This document shows, piece by piece, positions 1-8,520 of a stretch of DNA of 64,000 nucleotides. Location: NCBI GenBank assembly GCA_031296105.1, contig JARLGJ010000046.1, forward strand, positions 22,866 through 86,865. Direction: 5' to 3'. Numbering within the stretch: position 1 is the first letter of the stretch; each line of letters starts with the position of its first letter. Under the pieces are notes generated by a model, which had not been told where the DNA came from, did no database searches, and saw nothing but the letters and a program-made list of their open reading frames with translations. A program made the position numbers and the translations under genes. This stretch comes from Acidobacteriota bacterium. Lineage in GTDB: Bacteria; Acidobacteriota; Terriglobia; Terriglobales; Acidobacteriaceae.

Positions 1-1164
1 GCAAAAGACGCTTTCGAAAAGGAAACAATAGCCCAGAGTTTGAAGAACGCGGGCTACTCACGTCGAGACTTCATTCAACTTTGTACCACGCTGGTTGCGA
101 CCGCTCCCATGGGTCTGGCGCTCACCGAGAATGCCACTCCCGCCGAGGTTGCGAAGAACGTAGGCAAAGCCAAGAAGCCCTCCGTCGTATGGCTTCACTT
201 CCAAGACTGCACCGGGTGTTCCGAGTCGCTTCTCCGCACCTCGAAGCCCGACGTTGCAGACCTCATCATCAATCTCATCTCCCTTGATTATCACGAGACC
301 TTAATGGTTGCCTGCGGCGACCAGGCGGAAGCTGCGCTGAAGAGCGCGGTGGAAGAAAACGCCGGCAAGTTCGTGCTGGTGGTCGAAGGTTCGATTCCGC
401 GCAAGGACAAGGGCGTGTACATGATGCTCGGCGGCAAGCCGGCCATCGATGTACTGAAGGAAACCGCGAGCAAGGCGGCGGCGATCATCGCGATGGGTTC
501 GTGCGCGAGCTGGGGCGGAGTGCCTTCGGCCGATCCGAATCCGACGGATGCGACGGGTGTGGATCAGATCATCACCGACAAGCCGATTGTGAACATTCCG
601 GGCTGCCCGCCGAATCCCTACACGCTGCTGGGCGTGGTGCTGGAATATGCAGTGATGGGCAAGCTGCCCGCCTGCGACAGCCTGAAGCGTCCTAAGTTCT
701 CCTTCGACCGCGTGATTCACGACCACTGCCCGCGCCGCGCACACTTCGATGCCGGCCGCTTTGCCGACGGTTACGGCACGCCGAGCCATCGCCAGGGATA
801 CTGCCTGTTCAAGCTGGGCTGCAAGGGCCCGGTGACGCACGCGGGTTGCTCGACGCGCCACTTCAACGAAATTCCGGATTGCTGGCCGATCGGGCTGGGC
901 GCTCCGTGTTTCGGTTGCACCGAGAAGGGCGTTGGCTTCACGATTCCTTTGTTCGATCGCGTTGACGCGCACGGCTTCACCGCGACGCCACCCGATACGT
1001 ACGCCCCGATCAGCAGCACGTTTGGCAAGGTTGGCGCGGGCGCGGCCCTGTTGGTGGGTCTGGCCAGCGGCGCTTTGGCCGGCGCATCCTGGGCGGCTTC
1101 GCAGAAGCTGGCCAGCAGTGAAGAGACGATTGCGGACGAGGCTAAGACGAGCGGAGGTAAATAG
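1..1164 (+). CDS. hybO: [NiFe] hydrogenase small subunit HybO (5' end outside window)
   Basis: Small, electron-transferring subunit of a periplasm-facing uptake hydrogenase; it relays H2 electrons through three Fe-S clusters. The frame is open to the left edge, and the first usable start, TTG at 40, has no convincing ribosome binding site, so the true start probably lies outside the window. Counting from that TTG, a twin-arginine signal (SRRDF) is followed by a hydrophobic stretch, the proximal cluster motif CTGCSE (C57, C60), GSCASWGG near 155, PGCPPNP near 189, and the Cys/His ligands of the medial and distal clusters toward the C-terminus. A hydrophobic segment at about 331-351 should anchor it in the membrane. 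Length and layout match E. coli HybO. It heads the tightly packed hybOABCD operon. Confidence 0.95.
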   Translation, partial: AKDAFEKETIAQSLKNAGYSRRDFIQLCTTLVATAPMGLALTENATPAEVAKNVGKAKKPSVVWLHFQDCTGCSESLLRTSKPDVADLIINLISLDYHETLMVACGDQAEAALKSAVEENAGKFVLVVEGSIPRKDKGVYMMLGGKPAIDVLKETASKAAAIIAMGSCASWGGVPSADPNPTDATGVDQIITDKPIVNIPGCPPNPYTLLGVVLEYAVMGKLPACDSLKRPKFSFDRVIHDHCPRRAHFDAGRFADGYGTPSHRQGYCLFKLGCKGPVTHAGCSTRHFNEIPDCWPIGLGAPCFGCTEKGVGFTIPLFDRVDAHGFTATPPDTYAPISSTFGKVGAGAALLVGLASGALAGASWAASQKLASSEETIADEAKTSGGK

Positions 1165-1167
1165 CGT

Positions 1168-2142
1168 ATGGCAATGACACGCCGCGAGGCCTTTAAAACT
1201 CTCGCCAAGGGCACCCTGCCCGTGCTGGCGGCGGGCTGTGTCTCCACCGCTCTGCCCACGGCTGCGCGCGCCGCGGACGACAACGAACTAGAATCCAACT
1301 CCAAGTACCGGAAGGTCGATGAAGCGCACGCCCTGGGATTGTTGTATGACGCGACCAAGTGCGTGGGCTGCAAGTCCTGCATGGTGAAGTGCTCGGAGTA
1401 CAACGAACTGAAGCCGGATACGCGGGTGGATGGCATTCACCAGGCGCCTCCGTCGCTGAACTACTTCACCAAGAACCTCATCAAGCTGTACCGCAGCGAC
1501 GATGGCTCGGACCACTCCTACTTCAAGCAGCAGTGCATGCACTGCATCGATCCCGGCTGCATGAACGCCTGCATGTTTGGCGGTCTGCGCAAGGACGAGG
1601 AGACGGGTGTGGTGTGGTGGTACGGTCCCAAGTGCGTTGGCTGCCGCTACTGCCAGATTGCATGTCCGTTCCATATTCCCGCCTTCCAGTGGGATGGTTT
1701 CAATCCGAAGATTGTGAAGTGCGAGTTGTGCCGCACACCGATGCAGAAGGACCCCAGCAAGAAGGAGCCCGGCTGCACCAAGGTATGTCCGACGAATGCC
1801 GTGATCTACGGCACGCGCAAGGACCTGCTGGCGGAAGCCAAGCGCCGCGTTGCCGCCGCCCCTGGCAAGTATTACCAGGACAAGGTGTACGGCGAACACG
1901 ACGCGGGGGGCACGCAGGTGCTGTACCTGTCGCGCGTGGGCTATGACAAGATCGGGCTGCCCGATGTTGGCGAAGCTTCGATCCCGTCGACATTGAAGTA
2001 CTCGCATATGGCGTATAAGTGGATGGTCCTGCCGCTGTTGCTGTACGGGACCATGGTTGCTCTCGCCAGCAAGAACTTCGCGCACCATTCACATCACCTG
2101 GTCGAAGAGCAGAAAGAGACCGGATTGAGGCCACAACTATGA
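1168..2142 (+). CDS. hybA: hydrogenase Fe-S electron-transfer subunit HybA
   Basis: Ferredoxin-like subunit that carries electrons from HybO to the integral membrane subunit HybB. The 324-residue protein starts with a Tat signal (TRREAF, processed after the ARA near residue 35). It then has four cysteine clusters typical of 16-Cys [4Fe-4S] ferredoxins: CVGCKSCMVKC, CMHCIDPGCMNAC, CVGCRYCQIAC and CELC...CTKVC. A C-terminal hydrophobic helix at about 285-305 anchors it. The start follows hybO by 3 nt, and the GGAGGT at 1153-1158 lies inside the hybO end. The gene overlaps hybB by 4 nt (ATGA). Confidence 0.93.
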   Translation: MAMTRREAFKTLAKGTLPVLAAGCVSTALPTAARAADDNELESNSKYRKVDEAHALGLLYDATKCVGCKSCMVKCSEYNELKPDTRVDGIHQAPPSLNYFTKNLIKLYRSDDGSDHSYFKQQCMHCIDPGCMNACMFGGLRKDEETGVVWWYGPKCVGCRYCQIACPFHIPAFQWDGFNPKIVKCELCRTPMQKDPSKKEPGCTKVCPTNAVIYGTRKDLLAEAKRRVAAAPGKYYQDKVYGEHDAGGTQVLYLSRVGYDKIGLPDVGEASIPSTLKYSHMAYKWMVLPLLLYGTMVALASKNFAHHSHHLVEEQKETGLRPQL

Positions 2143-3392
2143 CACGGTGGGAAAGAAGCGTTCCTGTTTACGGAGTCCCCGTGCTCACCCGCGGATTCTG
2201 GGCGCTGTGCGCCCTGATCGCCGTCGGCCTTGTGCTGACCGGGTACCGCGAAGTCGCTGGCCTGACGGCGGGCATTTCAGGCATGACCGATCCGTTTGCC
2301 TGGGGACTTTGGAAGACCTTTAACGTGATGGTGCTCACGGGCCTTGGCTCCGGCGGTTTCGCCGTGGGCATTGCCGCGTGGGTTTTCAACAACAAGAAAC
2401 TGCACAGCGTCATGCGCGTGGCCCTGCTTACAAGCTGCCTCGCGTACTGGACCGGTCTGTGCATGCTCGGCATCGACGTAGGCCGTCCGTGGAACTTCTA
2501 CTGGGTGGTCCTGCCCTGGCAGTGGAACCTGCATTCTCCTCTGCTGGAGATCGCGGTCTGCATGTCGTTGTACGCGTCCGTCCCGCTGTTTCTGGAAAAT
2601 CTGCCGCCGATCTTCGAGTACATCATTTATGAGTTCCCGAAGTGGCGCAGTATTGCTGAAACCTGCGAGTCGGTGATGGCCAAGGTTTACCCCTTCATTA
2701 TCGGTCTGGCTTACATTCTGCCGATGATGCACCAGTCGTCGCTGGGCGCCTTGATGGTGCTGGGCGGAAAACGCGTGCATACTCTGTGGCAAACGCCGTG
2801 CCTGCCTTTGATCTATGTGTGGGCGGCGGCTTACCTGGGCTACAACTGCGTAACCCTCTGCATTCTGCTGGCGAAACTCGCGTGGAAGCGCGATGTGGAT
2901 CCGGTAGTGATGGCGGAGCTGAACAAACTGACGGTTTGGCTGGTGTATTCGTGGACGGCTTTCCGCTTCCTGGACATCATTGTCCGCGGCAAGTTCCTGC
3001 ACGCGTTCACCGACGGATACTTCTCCATCCTGTTCTGGGTTGAGACGGCGCTTACGCTGGGTTCGGCGTATGTGCTTTCAACCGAGAAGGGCAAGAAGCT
3101 CTCGACCATGTTCAACGCTCACCTGCTGTGTGCCGTGGGCGGCATGATCTACCGCTTCTCGCCGACGACTCTGGCCTTCTCCGCCAAGGAAAATGCGTTC
3201 TACTTCCCGGCGGCGGCCGAGCTGATCGTGTGCCTGACCTTTATTGCCATCGCGGTGCTGGGTTACCTGGTCGCGGTGAAGAAGCTGGCGATTCTGCCTG
3301 GCAGCAATGAGGACTGGATGAAGATGGCGAAGTACGAAGAGAGCATCAAACCCGGAATTCAGTTGACTGGTTACGCGCCGGCCGACCACTAA
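2139..3392 (+). CDS. hybB: hydrogenase integral membrane subunit HybB (NrfD family)
   Basis: Polytopic subunit that delivers hydrogenase electrons to quinone. The 417-residue protein has about ten hydrophobic helices and the NrfD/HybB-type order. The frame is open farther upstream, but ATG 2139 is preferred: it overlaps the hybA stop by 4 nt (translational coupling) and gives the usual HybB N-terminus, with the first helix from about residue 20. It contains no haem or Fe-S motif, as expected for NrfD-type quinone oxidoreductases. HybA plus HybB, rather than a cytochrome b, marks this as a Hyb-type (group 1c-like) enzyme; the group assignment is inference. Confidence 0.92.
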   Translation: MTRWERSVPVYGVPVLTRGFWALCALIAVGLVLTGYREVAGLTAGISGMTDPFAWGLWKTFNVMVLTGLGSGGFAVGIAAWVFNNKKLHSVMRVALLTSCLAYWTGLCMLGIDVGRPWNFYWVVLPWQWNLHSPLLEIAVCMSLYASVPLFLENLPPIFEYIIYEFPKWRSIAETCESVMAKVYPFIIGLAYILPMMHQSSLGALMVLGGKRVHTLWQTPCLPLIYVWAAAYLGYNCVTLCILLAKLAWKRDVDPVVMAELNKLTVWLVYSWTAFRFLDIIVRGKFLHAFTDGYFSILFWVETALTLGSAYVLSTEKGKKLSTMFNAHLLCAVGGMIYRFSPTTLAFSAKENAFYFPAAAELIVCLTFIAIAVLGYLVAVKKLAILPGSNEDWMKMAKYEESIKPGIQLTGYAPADH

Positions 3393-3422
3393 TCCACGAG
3401 ATCGACGAGAAGGTTTCATACA

Positions 3423-5123
3423 ATGGCGAAACGTATAACGATTGACCCCATCAGCAGGATCGAAGGCCACCTCCGGATCGACGTGGAAGTGGAGAACGGA
3501 TCGGTCAGCAATAGCTGGTCCTCCTGCACCATGTGGCGCGGCATCGAGAACATTCTCAAGGGCCGCGATCCTCGCGAAGCCTGGCTCTTCACCCAGCGCT
3601 TCTGCGGCGTGTGCACCACGGTGCACGCCATGGCCAGCGTCCGCAGCGTCGAGAGTGCACTGAAGCTCGAGCTGCCGCTGAACGCGCAGTACATCCGCAA
3701 CCTCATCCTGATCAACCATGGACTGCACGATCACATCGTGCACTTCTACCACCTGTCGGCGCTGGACTTCGTGGACATCATGAAGATCCCGCAGGCCGAC
3801 CCGGCAAAGACCAGCGCCCTGATCGAGGGCCTGACCGATTGGCCGGGGAACTCGAAGAAGGAGTTTCTGGCGGCGCAGAACAAGGTGAAGGCCGTGGCCG
3901 CAAGCGGCCAGCTCGGCATCTTCACCAACGGTTACTGGGGACACCCGGCGATGAAGCTGAGCCCGGAGGTCAACCTCCTGGGCTTCGCGCACTACATCCA
4001 GGCGCTGGAATATCAGCGCAAGTCCGTGCAGGCCGTGGCCATCCTGGGCTCGAAGAGCCCGCACATCCAGAACCTGACGGTGGGCGGCGTGGCCAACGCC
4101 ATCAACCTCGACAGCCTCGGCACCTTGAACATGGACCGTCTGTTCCTGCTCAAGAAGCTGATGGACGAGGTCAAGCCCTTCGTGGACCAGGTTTACCTAC
4201 CGGATGTGTGCGCCATCGCGGCGATGTACTCCGACTGGTTCAACTACGGCGCCGGCGTCACCAACTACATGGCGGCTCCGGACCTTCCGCTGGACGGCAA
4301 GGCCACGAAGTTCGACCTGGTGGGCGGCTACATCATGGGCGGCAACATTTCCAGCGCGCATAAGTTCAACGGCTGGGAAGACGACGTCTTTGTGAAGGGC
4401 GTGACCGAGGAAACGAAGCACGCCTGGTACAAGGGCGAGCAGCCGCTGGCCCCGTGGGAAGGCGAGACCGATCCGGAGTTTACGGATTGGCAAGCCGATG
4501 GCAAGTACTCGTGGGTCAAGGCTCCGCGCTTCCAGGGGCAGCCGATGCAGGTCGGCCCGCTGGCGCAGATACTGGTGGGCTACGCGCTGGGCGATCCGCT
4601 GACGCGCAAGCACACGGACAAGGCTCTGGACCTGATCTCGAAGCTGGCGGGTCACCGCATCGGCGTCGAGAAGCTGCAGTCCACCATGGGCCGCCACGTG
4701 GCACGCGCCATCCGCGCCTCCATGCTGGCCGAACTGGGTGAGAAGCACTGGCAACTGCTGGTGGACAACATCGCCAAGGGCGACCTGGAAATCCACAACG
4801 AGCCGAAGTTCCCCAGCGGCGAGATCAAGGGCGTGGGCGTGCACGAAGCTCCCCGCGGCCTGCTGTCGCACTGGTCGGTCATCAAGGGCGGCAAGCTGAC
4901 GAACTACCAGGCGGTTGTTCCTTCCACCTGGAACGCCAGCCCGCGCGATGCCAAGGGTGTGCGTGGACCGTATGAAGCTTCACTGCTTCACAACCCCATT
5001 GCCGACCCGGCGCGTCCGCTGGAAGCCATCCGCACGGTGCACTCGTTTGACCCGTGCATGGCCTGTGCCTGCCACACCTTCGATCCCGAGGGCAACAACC
5101 TCGGCGTGGTAAAGGTGCTGTAA
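3423..5123 (+). CDS. hybC: [NiFe] hydrogenase large subunit HybC
   Basis: Catalytic subunit that binds the NiFe(CN)2CO centre and oxidises H2. The 566-residue protein has both Ni-binding cysteine pairs: RFCGVCTTVH (C61, C64) near the N-terminus and DPCMACACH (C545, C548) near the C-terminus. After H551 there is a 15-residue tail, the length removed from E. coli HybC by its maturation protease. All four Ni ligands are present, so the enzyme should be active. A 30-nt gap separates it from hybB, and its own protease gene follows 2 nt downstream. Confidence 0.96.
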   Translation: MAKRITIDPISRIEGHLRIDVEVENGSVSNSWSSCTMWRGIENILKGRDPREAWLFTQRFCGVCTTVHAMASVRSVESALKLELPLNAQYIRNLILINHGLHDHIVHFYHLSALDFVDIMKIPQADPAKTSALIEGLTDWPGNSKKEFLAAQNKVKAVAASGQLGIFTNGYWGHPAMKLSPEVNLLGFAHYIQALEYQRKSVQAVAILGSKSPHIQNLTVGGVANAINLDSLGTLNMDRLFLLKKLMDEVKPFVDQVYLPDVCAIAAMYSDWFNYGAGVTNYMAAPDLPLDGKATKFDLVGGYIMGGNISSAHKFNGWEDDVFVKGVTEETKHAWYKGEQPLAPWEGETDPEFTDWQADGKYSWVKAPRFQGQPMQVGPLAQILVGYALGDPLTRKHTDKALDLISKLAGHRIGVEKLQSTMGRHVARAIRASMLAELGEKHWQLLVDNIAKGDLEIHNEPKFPSGEIKGVGVHEAPRGLLSHWSVIKGGKLTNYQAVVPSTWNASPRDAKGVRGPYEASLLHNPIADPARPLEAIRTVHSFDPCMACACHTFDPEGNNLGVVKVL

Positions 5124-5125
5124 GG

Positions 5126-5668
5126 ATGACAAACCGGATCAAGATCTGCGGCGTTGGCAGTGTCCTGCTTGGCGATGATGCGGTGGGGCCCTACGCGGCG
5201 CACTGGATCGAGGCCAATTACGAGTTCGGAGAGGGTGTCGTGGTCGAAGACCTCGGCACCCCCGGGCTTGACTTAATTGCGTACATGACCGGCATGGATG
5301 TGCTGATCTTGATCGATGCAGTTGATAACCACGAGGCACCGGGCACGGTCACCGTCTATGACAGGGCGGCGATCACGAAGCACCGTCCGGCGGCCCGCAT
5401 GGACGCGCACTCGCCAATCGTCACGGAGTCGATCTTCGTGGCCGAGCTGGCGGGAGAAGCGCCCGAGCATATTTATCTGGCCGGTGTCACCATCGAACAA
5501 ACCGAAGTGGATGCTCCGCTCAGCGACAGCGTGATGAACGCTCTGCCCTTGCTGGTGGAAACCGTCCTGCAGAAAGTTACCGAGCACGGCGGCACGTTCC
5601 GCAAACGCGAAATGCCGCTGGACCCAGGAATCTGGTGGCGGAATCCCGCGGTGGGCATCGCCGTTTAA
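5126..5668 (+). CDS. hybD: hydrogenase maturation endopeptidase HybD
   Basis: Nickel-dependent endopeptidase that trims the C-terminal peptide of HybC after Ni insertion. ATG 5126, 2 nt after the hybC stop, gives a 180-residue protein; a longer in-frame start would lie inside hybC. HycI/HybD-family features are visible: an N-terminal GxGxxLLGDD stretch, LIDAVD around residue 60, and a later DAHSP containing the third likely Ni ligand. General hydrogenase accessory genes (hypA-F) are not in the window and must lie upstream or elsewhere. Confidence 0.9.
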   Translation: MTNRIKICGVGSVLLGDDAVGPYAAHWIEANYEFGEGVVVEDLGTPGLDLIAYMTGMDVLILIDAVDNHEAPGTVTVYDRAAITKHRPAARMDAHSPIVTESIFVAELAGEAPEHIYLAGVTIEQTEVDAPLSDSVMNALPLLVETVLQKVTEHGGTFRKREMPLDPGIWWRNPAVGIAV

Positions 5669-5694
5669 CGATTGTTTGGAAATTCTGCTTTATG

Positions 5695-5722
5695 AGGACC
5701 GGCCTTGCGCCGGTCCTTTTTT
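5695..5722 (+). terminator. Rho-independent terminator of the hyb operon
   Basis: An 8-bp perfect GC-rich stem (5696-5703 with 5709-5716) and a 5-nt loop are followed by six T residues, starting 27 nt after the hybD stop. Confidence 0.9.
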
Positions 5723-5780
5723 GTGACCAGGTTACATAGGTTGCGCAGGAAAGAGCAAAGGCAACAGCAACGGCAACACC

Positions 5781-5816
5781 CCCACTTCTGCCAAAAGCGG
5801 GCAGAAATGGGGCACC
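5781..5816. repeat. dispersed CCCA/TGGG hairpin element, copy A
   Basis: The arms CCCA-C-TTCTGCC and GGCAGAA-A-TGGG pair over 11 of 12 positions with one C/A mismatch, followed by GGCACC. The outer CCCA/TGGGGCACC frame is shared with copies at 5861, 18540, 18591 and 23471, while the inner stem differs and still pairs. Confidence 0.75.
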
Positions 5817-5860
5817 AATTCTAACGCCGGAGGGTTGTTCAGGGGGATAGTGTCATCTTT

Positions 5861-5896
5861 CCCACTCAAGCCAACTGCGGGTTTGAATGGGGCACC
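5861..5896. repeat. dispersed CCCA/TGGG hairpin element, copy B
   Basis: The arms CCCA-C-TCAAGCC and GGTTTGA-A-TGGG pair with one C/A mismatch and one G-T wobble, then GGCACC. It is the same family as copy A, 80 bp away, but with a different inner stem. Confidence 0.75.
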
Positions 5897-5917
5897 GCAA
5901 AGTTTTTACTCTCTTGT

Positions 5918-5989
5918 CCGAAACCTCCGAAACCTCCGAAACCTCCGAAACCTCCGAAACCTCCGAAACCTCCGAAACCTCCGAAACCT
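5918..5989. repeat. 9-bp minisatellite, 8 perfect copies of CCGAAACCT
   Basis: Eight exact head-to-tail copies of CCGAAACCT are followed by decayed units (TGCAACCTG, TGCAACCTG, CGTGACCT) up to about 6015, directly downstream of the minus-strand MFS stop. A related decayed 9-bp tract lies at 49700-49741, next to the nuoN stop. There is no spacer structure, so this is not CRISPR. With the two hairpins and the hyb terminator it fills the gene-free stretch 5669-6021. Confidence 0.9.
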
Positions 5990-6021
5990 TGCAACCTGTG
6001 CAACCTGCGTGACCTCAATCC

Positions 6022-7299
6022 TTACCTGGCGTCGGCGATTTCTTCTTCCGCGGCGGCCACGGCCAGGGATTCGTCGGTGAGGCGATCCACGTTGCGCAGG
6101 ACAGGGAAGAGCCAGCTCCAGATGCCCACCACGGCGAGCGTCCCCAGGCCGCCCAGCACCACGGCCGGCACGGCGCCGAACCAATGTGCGGTGACGCCGC
6201 TTTCAAACTCGCCAAACTCGTTGGAGGTGCCGATGAAGAGCACGTTGACGGCGCTGACGCGGCCGCGCATCTCGTCCGGCGTGGCCAGTTGCACCAGGGT
6301 GGAGCGGACGATGACCGAGATCATGTCGGCGGCGCCAACGATGAACAACGCCAGGGCCGAGAGCCACAAGTTACGCGAGAGTCCGAAGACGATGGTGGCC
6401 AGGCCGAAGAGAGAGACGGCGGTCATCATCTTGAGGCCCGCCCGGCGATGCAGAGGCCGCCAGGCAAGCCACAGTGCCACCATGGCCGCTCCGGCACCGG
6501 GCGCGGCGCGCAGCAGTCCCAGGCCGCGCGGGCCGGAGTGAAGAATTTCGCGGGCGAAGATGGGCAGAAGGGCGACGGCGCCGCCCAGCAGAACGGCGAA
6601 CAAATCCATGGAGGTGGCGCCGAGGATCATCTTGTTGCGCCAGACGTAGCTGAGGCCGGCCAGCATGGTGTGCCAGTCGCGTCCGTTGCTGATCTGCTGC
6701 ACGCCGCCGACCCGTATGAAGCTCAGCATAAGCACCGTGAGTCCGAGGCCGAGGGCGGCGGCCAGGTACACCGGGATGGGATTGTCGCGAAGGGCGTAGA
6801 GAATGCCTCCGAGCACGGGGCCGAGGATGGAGCCGATCTTGAGCGTGGTGCCGGACCAGGCGGCCGCCGCGGGAAACTGCTCGGTGGTGACCAGCAAGGG
6901 CATGAAGGCCTGCATGGCGGGGCTGCTGAAGACGCGTATGACGCCGGTGGCAAGCAGGACGGCGTAGATGGGCAGCACGCTGTGCAGTCCGCGCAGGGTG
7001 AAGGCCAGCAGAAGGACGGCGCAGAGGGTGAAGGCGGTGAAGCAGACGAGCAACACGCTGCGGCGGTTGAAGCGGTCGGAGACGTGTCCGCCGACGAGGA
7101 ACAGGAGCAGCCCGGGGAGAAACACGGCGAGTCCGGCAAGTCCGAGGTCGAGAGCGCGGCGGGTGATCTCGTAAATCTGCCAGCCGACGGCAACCGACAA
7201 CATCTCCAGGTCAAGGATGAACAGGAAACGCACGGCCATGAAGAGCTGGAAGTTTCGCGAATGCCAAAGCGATGAGGATGTGGAGCCTTCGGAAGTCAT
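6022..7299 (-). CDS. MFS transporter (EntS-like efflux family)
   Basis: A predicted inner-membrane major facilitator, 425 residues with about 12 hydrophobic helices. The N-terminal half has a recognisable motif A region (GGHVSDRFNRR, about residues 70-80), and the overall pattern resembles the enterobactin exporter EntS/MFS_3 group. The substrate cannot be told from sequence. It diverges from the methyltransferase gene at 7415 and shares the intervening 115 bp as promoter region. No biosynthetic partner genes lie alongside, so a general efflux role is as likely as siderophore export. Confidence 0.85.
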   Translation of the reverse strand: MTSEGSTSSSLWHSRNFQLFMAVRFLFILDLEMLSVAVGWQIYEITRRALDLGLAGLAVFLPGLLLFLVGGHVSDRFNRRSVLLVCFTAFTLCAVLLLAFTLRGLHSVLPIYAVLLATGVIRVFSSPAMQAFMPLLVTTEQFPAAAAWSGTTLKIGSILGPVLGGILYALRDNPIPVYLAAALGLGLTVLMLSFIRVGGVQQISNGRDWHTMLAGLSYVWRNKMILGATSMDLFAVLLGGAVALLPIFAREILHSGPRGLGLLRAAPGAGAAMVALWLAWRPLHRRAGLKMMTAVSLFGLATIVFGLSRNLWLSALALFIVGAADMISVIVRSTLVQLATPDEMRGRVSAVNVLFIGTSNEFGEFESGVTAHWFGAVPAVVLGGLGTLAVVGIWSWLFPVLRNVDRLTDESLAVAAAEEEIADAR

Positions 7300-7414
7300 C
7301 TACTACTAATTTGACACATTTTGCGCGGGTTTCGCGCCTCTCGGGGCCTGAATGGCAAGGCGGCACAGCGGCGCGTGTCACGGCGGCATCGGGCGGGAAT
7401 GACATAATCAAAGA

Positions 7415-8164
7415 ATGTCTCACGTTACGCAACCTCCCACCCTGCTCCAGGCCGCGCGGCGCTGGGCTGGGGATTCCTTGCGCGCGCGCGGAGTTTTCGG
7501 CTCGATCAAGTATCTTGGCGAACAACTGGCCGAGCTGGCGCGCGACTCCACGCCGGAGCGCCGGCGCAGCCGCTTTGGCGACATCGACTACGACTGCGAT
7601 CACAACGTGGACACCACCTGGGCGCGTCTGCCGCTCGGGGTGCGGCTGCGCGAGATCTTCAGCGAGCGGCTGTATCAGCCGACGGTGGAAGGCGAGTTCG
7701 ACGAGATCATGCGGGCGCTGCCGGATATCGATTGCAAAGCATTCACATTTATCGATCTAGGCTCGGGCAAGGGAAGGGCGCTGCTGCTGGCGGCGCGGTA
7801 TCCGTTTGCCAGGGTGGTGGGCGTGGAGGTGCAGCCGCACCTGGAGAGCATTGCGCGGGCGAATCTGGAGAAGATACGGGGCGGGATGCGCTGCGCGGTC
7901 ACGGAGTCGATCTGCGCCGACGCGCGAGAGTACGAATTTCCCGCGGGCGGGATTCTGCTGTACCTGTTCAATCCGTTTCCGGACTACGTGCTGGCGACGG
8001 TGCTGGACAAGCTGCGGGAATCGGCACGGCGGAGTCCGCGTCCGGTGCTGGTGGTGTATAGCGCGCCCTACGAGCAGAAGGAGTTTGCGGCGCGCGCGGA
8101 GTTCCGCCGCTTGCATGATACGGAGCAGTTTCACCTCTACCGCCTGGAAGCGGAACAGGGCTGA
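7415..8164 (+). CDS. class I SAM-dependent methyltransferase
   Basis: A 249-residue soluble protein with a Rossmann-type methyltransferase core: motif I DLGSGKGRALLLAA near residues 112-125, an acidic residue ending strand 2 (VVGVEV), and a LYLFNPFP motif IV-like segment near 187. The N-terminal 100 residues resemble no accessory domain I know. The substrate is unknown; NPFP-type motif IV fits N-methylation, but this is only suggestive. A CATAAT box lies at 7402-7407, very close to the start. It stands alone, divergent from the MFS gene. Confidence 0.75.
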   Translation: MSHVTQPPTLLQAARRWAGDSLRARGVFGSIKYLGEQLAELARDSTPERRRSRFGDIDYDCDHNVDTTWARLPLGVRLREIFSERLYQPTVEGEFDEIMRALPDIDCKAFTFIDLGSGKGRALLLAARYPFARVVGVEVQPHLESIARANLEKIRGGMRCAVTESICADAREYEFPAGGILLYLFNPFPDYVLATVLDKLRESARRSPRPVLVVYSAPYEQKEFAARAEFRRLHDTEQFHLYRLEAEQG

Positions 8165-8520
8165 GGAAAACCCTGGCGGGGTGAGGGCAACGCACCGGAA
8201 GGCGCGTGTATCACCTTCTGAAATCCCTGCAACCTATTATAAAAATGGATGTTAGAGGGGTGTGCAAAAGACTGTATTGACACCGGTCAATGCACCTTCG
8301 GACTGTGCGCCGGGTCACTGGAAGGTGTGCGCGTCACACAAGAATGTGATGCGTGCACTTCCTTATGGTACATGGCTAATCATACAAGCTAATGCGAGTC
8401 TTTGTGTGTCCGCGCCAGAGGAAAGGCGCGGGCTGGCTCAAGTTGCAGGAAAAGGCCTGACAGAGTATCAGGCCGGCCGCGCGGCGGCGTTCGCCGGGCG
8501 GACCCTAGAGGGGGTCGCGA
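8165..8520. other. gene-free leader region of the first crp/fnr gene
   Basis: This 356-bp stretch has no credible gene; the open frame at 8262-8627 has no family features and conflicts with the crp/fnr start. It holds the perfect dyad TTGAC-ACCG-GTCAA (8277-8290) and an imperfect dyad around 8333-8351 (GCGTCACA then TGTGATGC). It ends in a strong GAGGGG ribosome site about 7 nt before the GTG at 8521. Confidence 0.6.
8277..8290. promoter_or_regulatory. FNR-type dyad TTGAC-N4-GTCAA
   Basis: A perfect 14-bp palindrome with the half-site spacing of FNR/Anr boxes (TTGAT-N4-ATCAA), 231 bp upstream of the first crp/fnr gene. It differs in class from the TGTGA-N6-TCACA sites elsewhere in this region. 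Binding is inferred from pattern only. Confidence 0.4.

Noticed and set aside
5918..5989. Possible CRISPR array
   Set aside because: The units are 9 bp with no spacers, so this is a tandem minisatellite; no cas gene is nearby.
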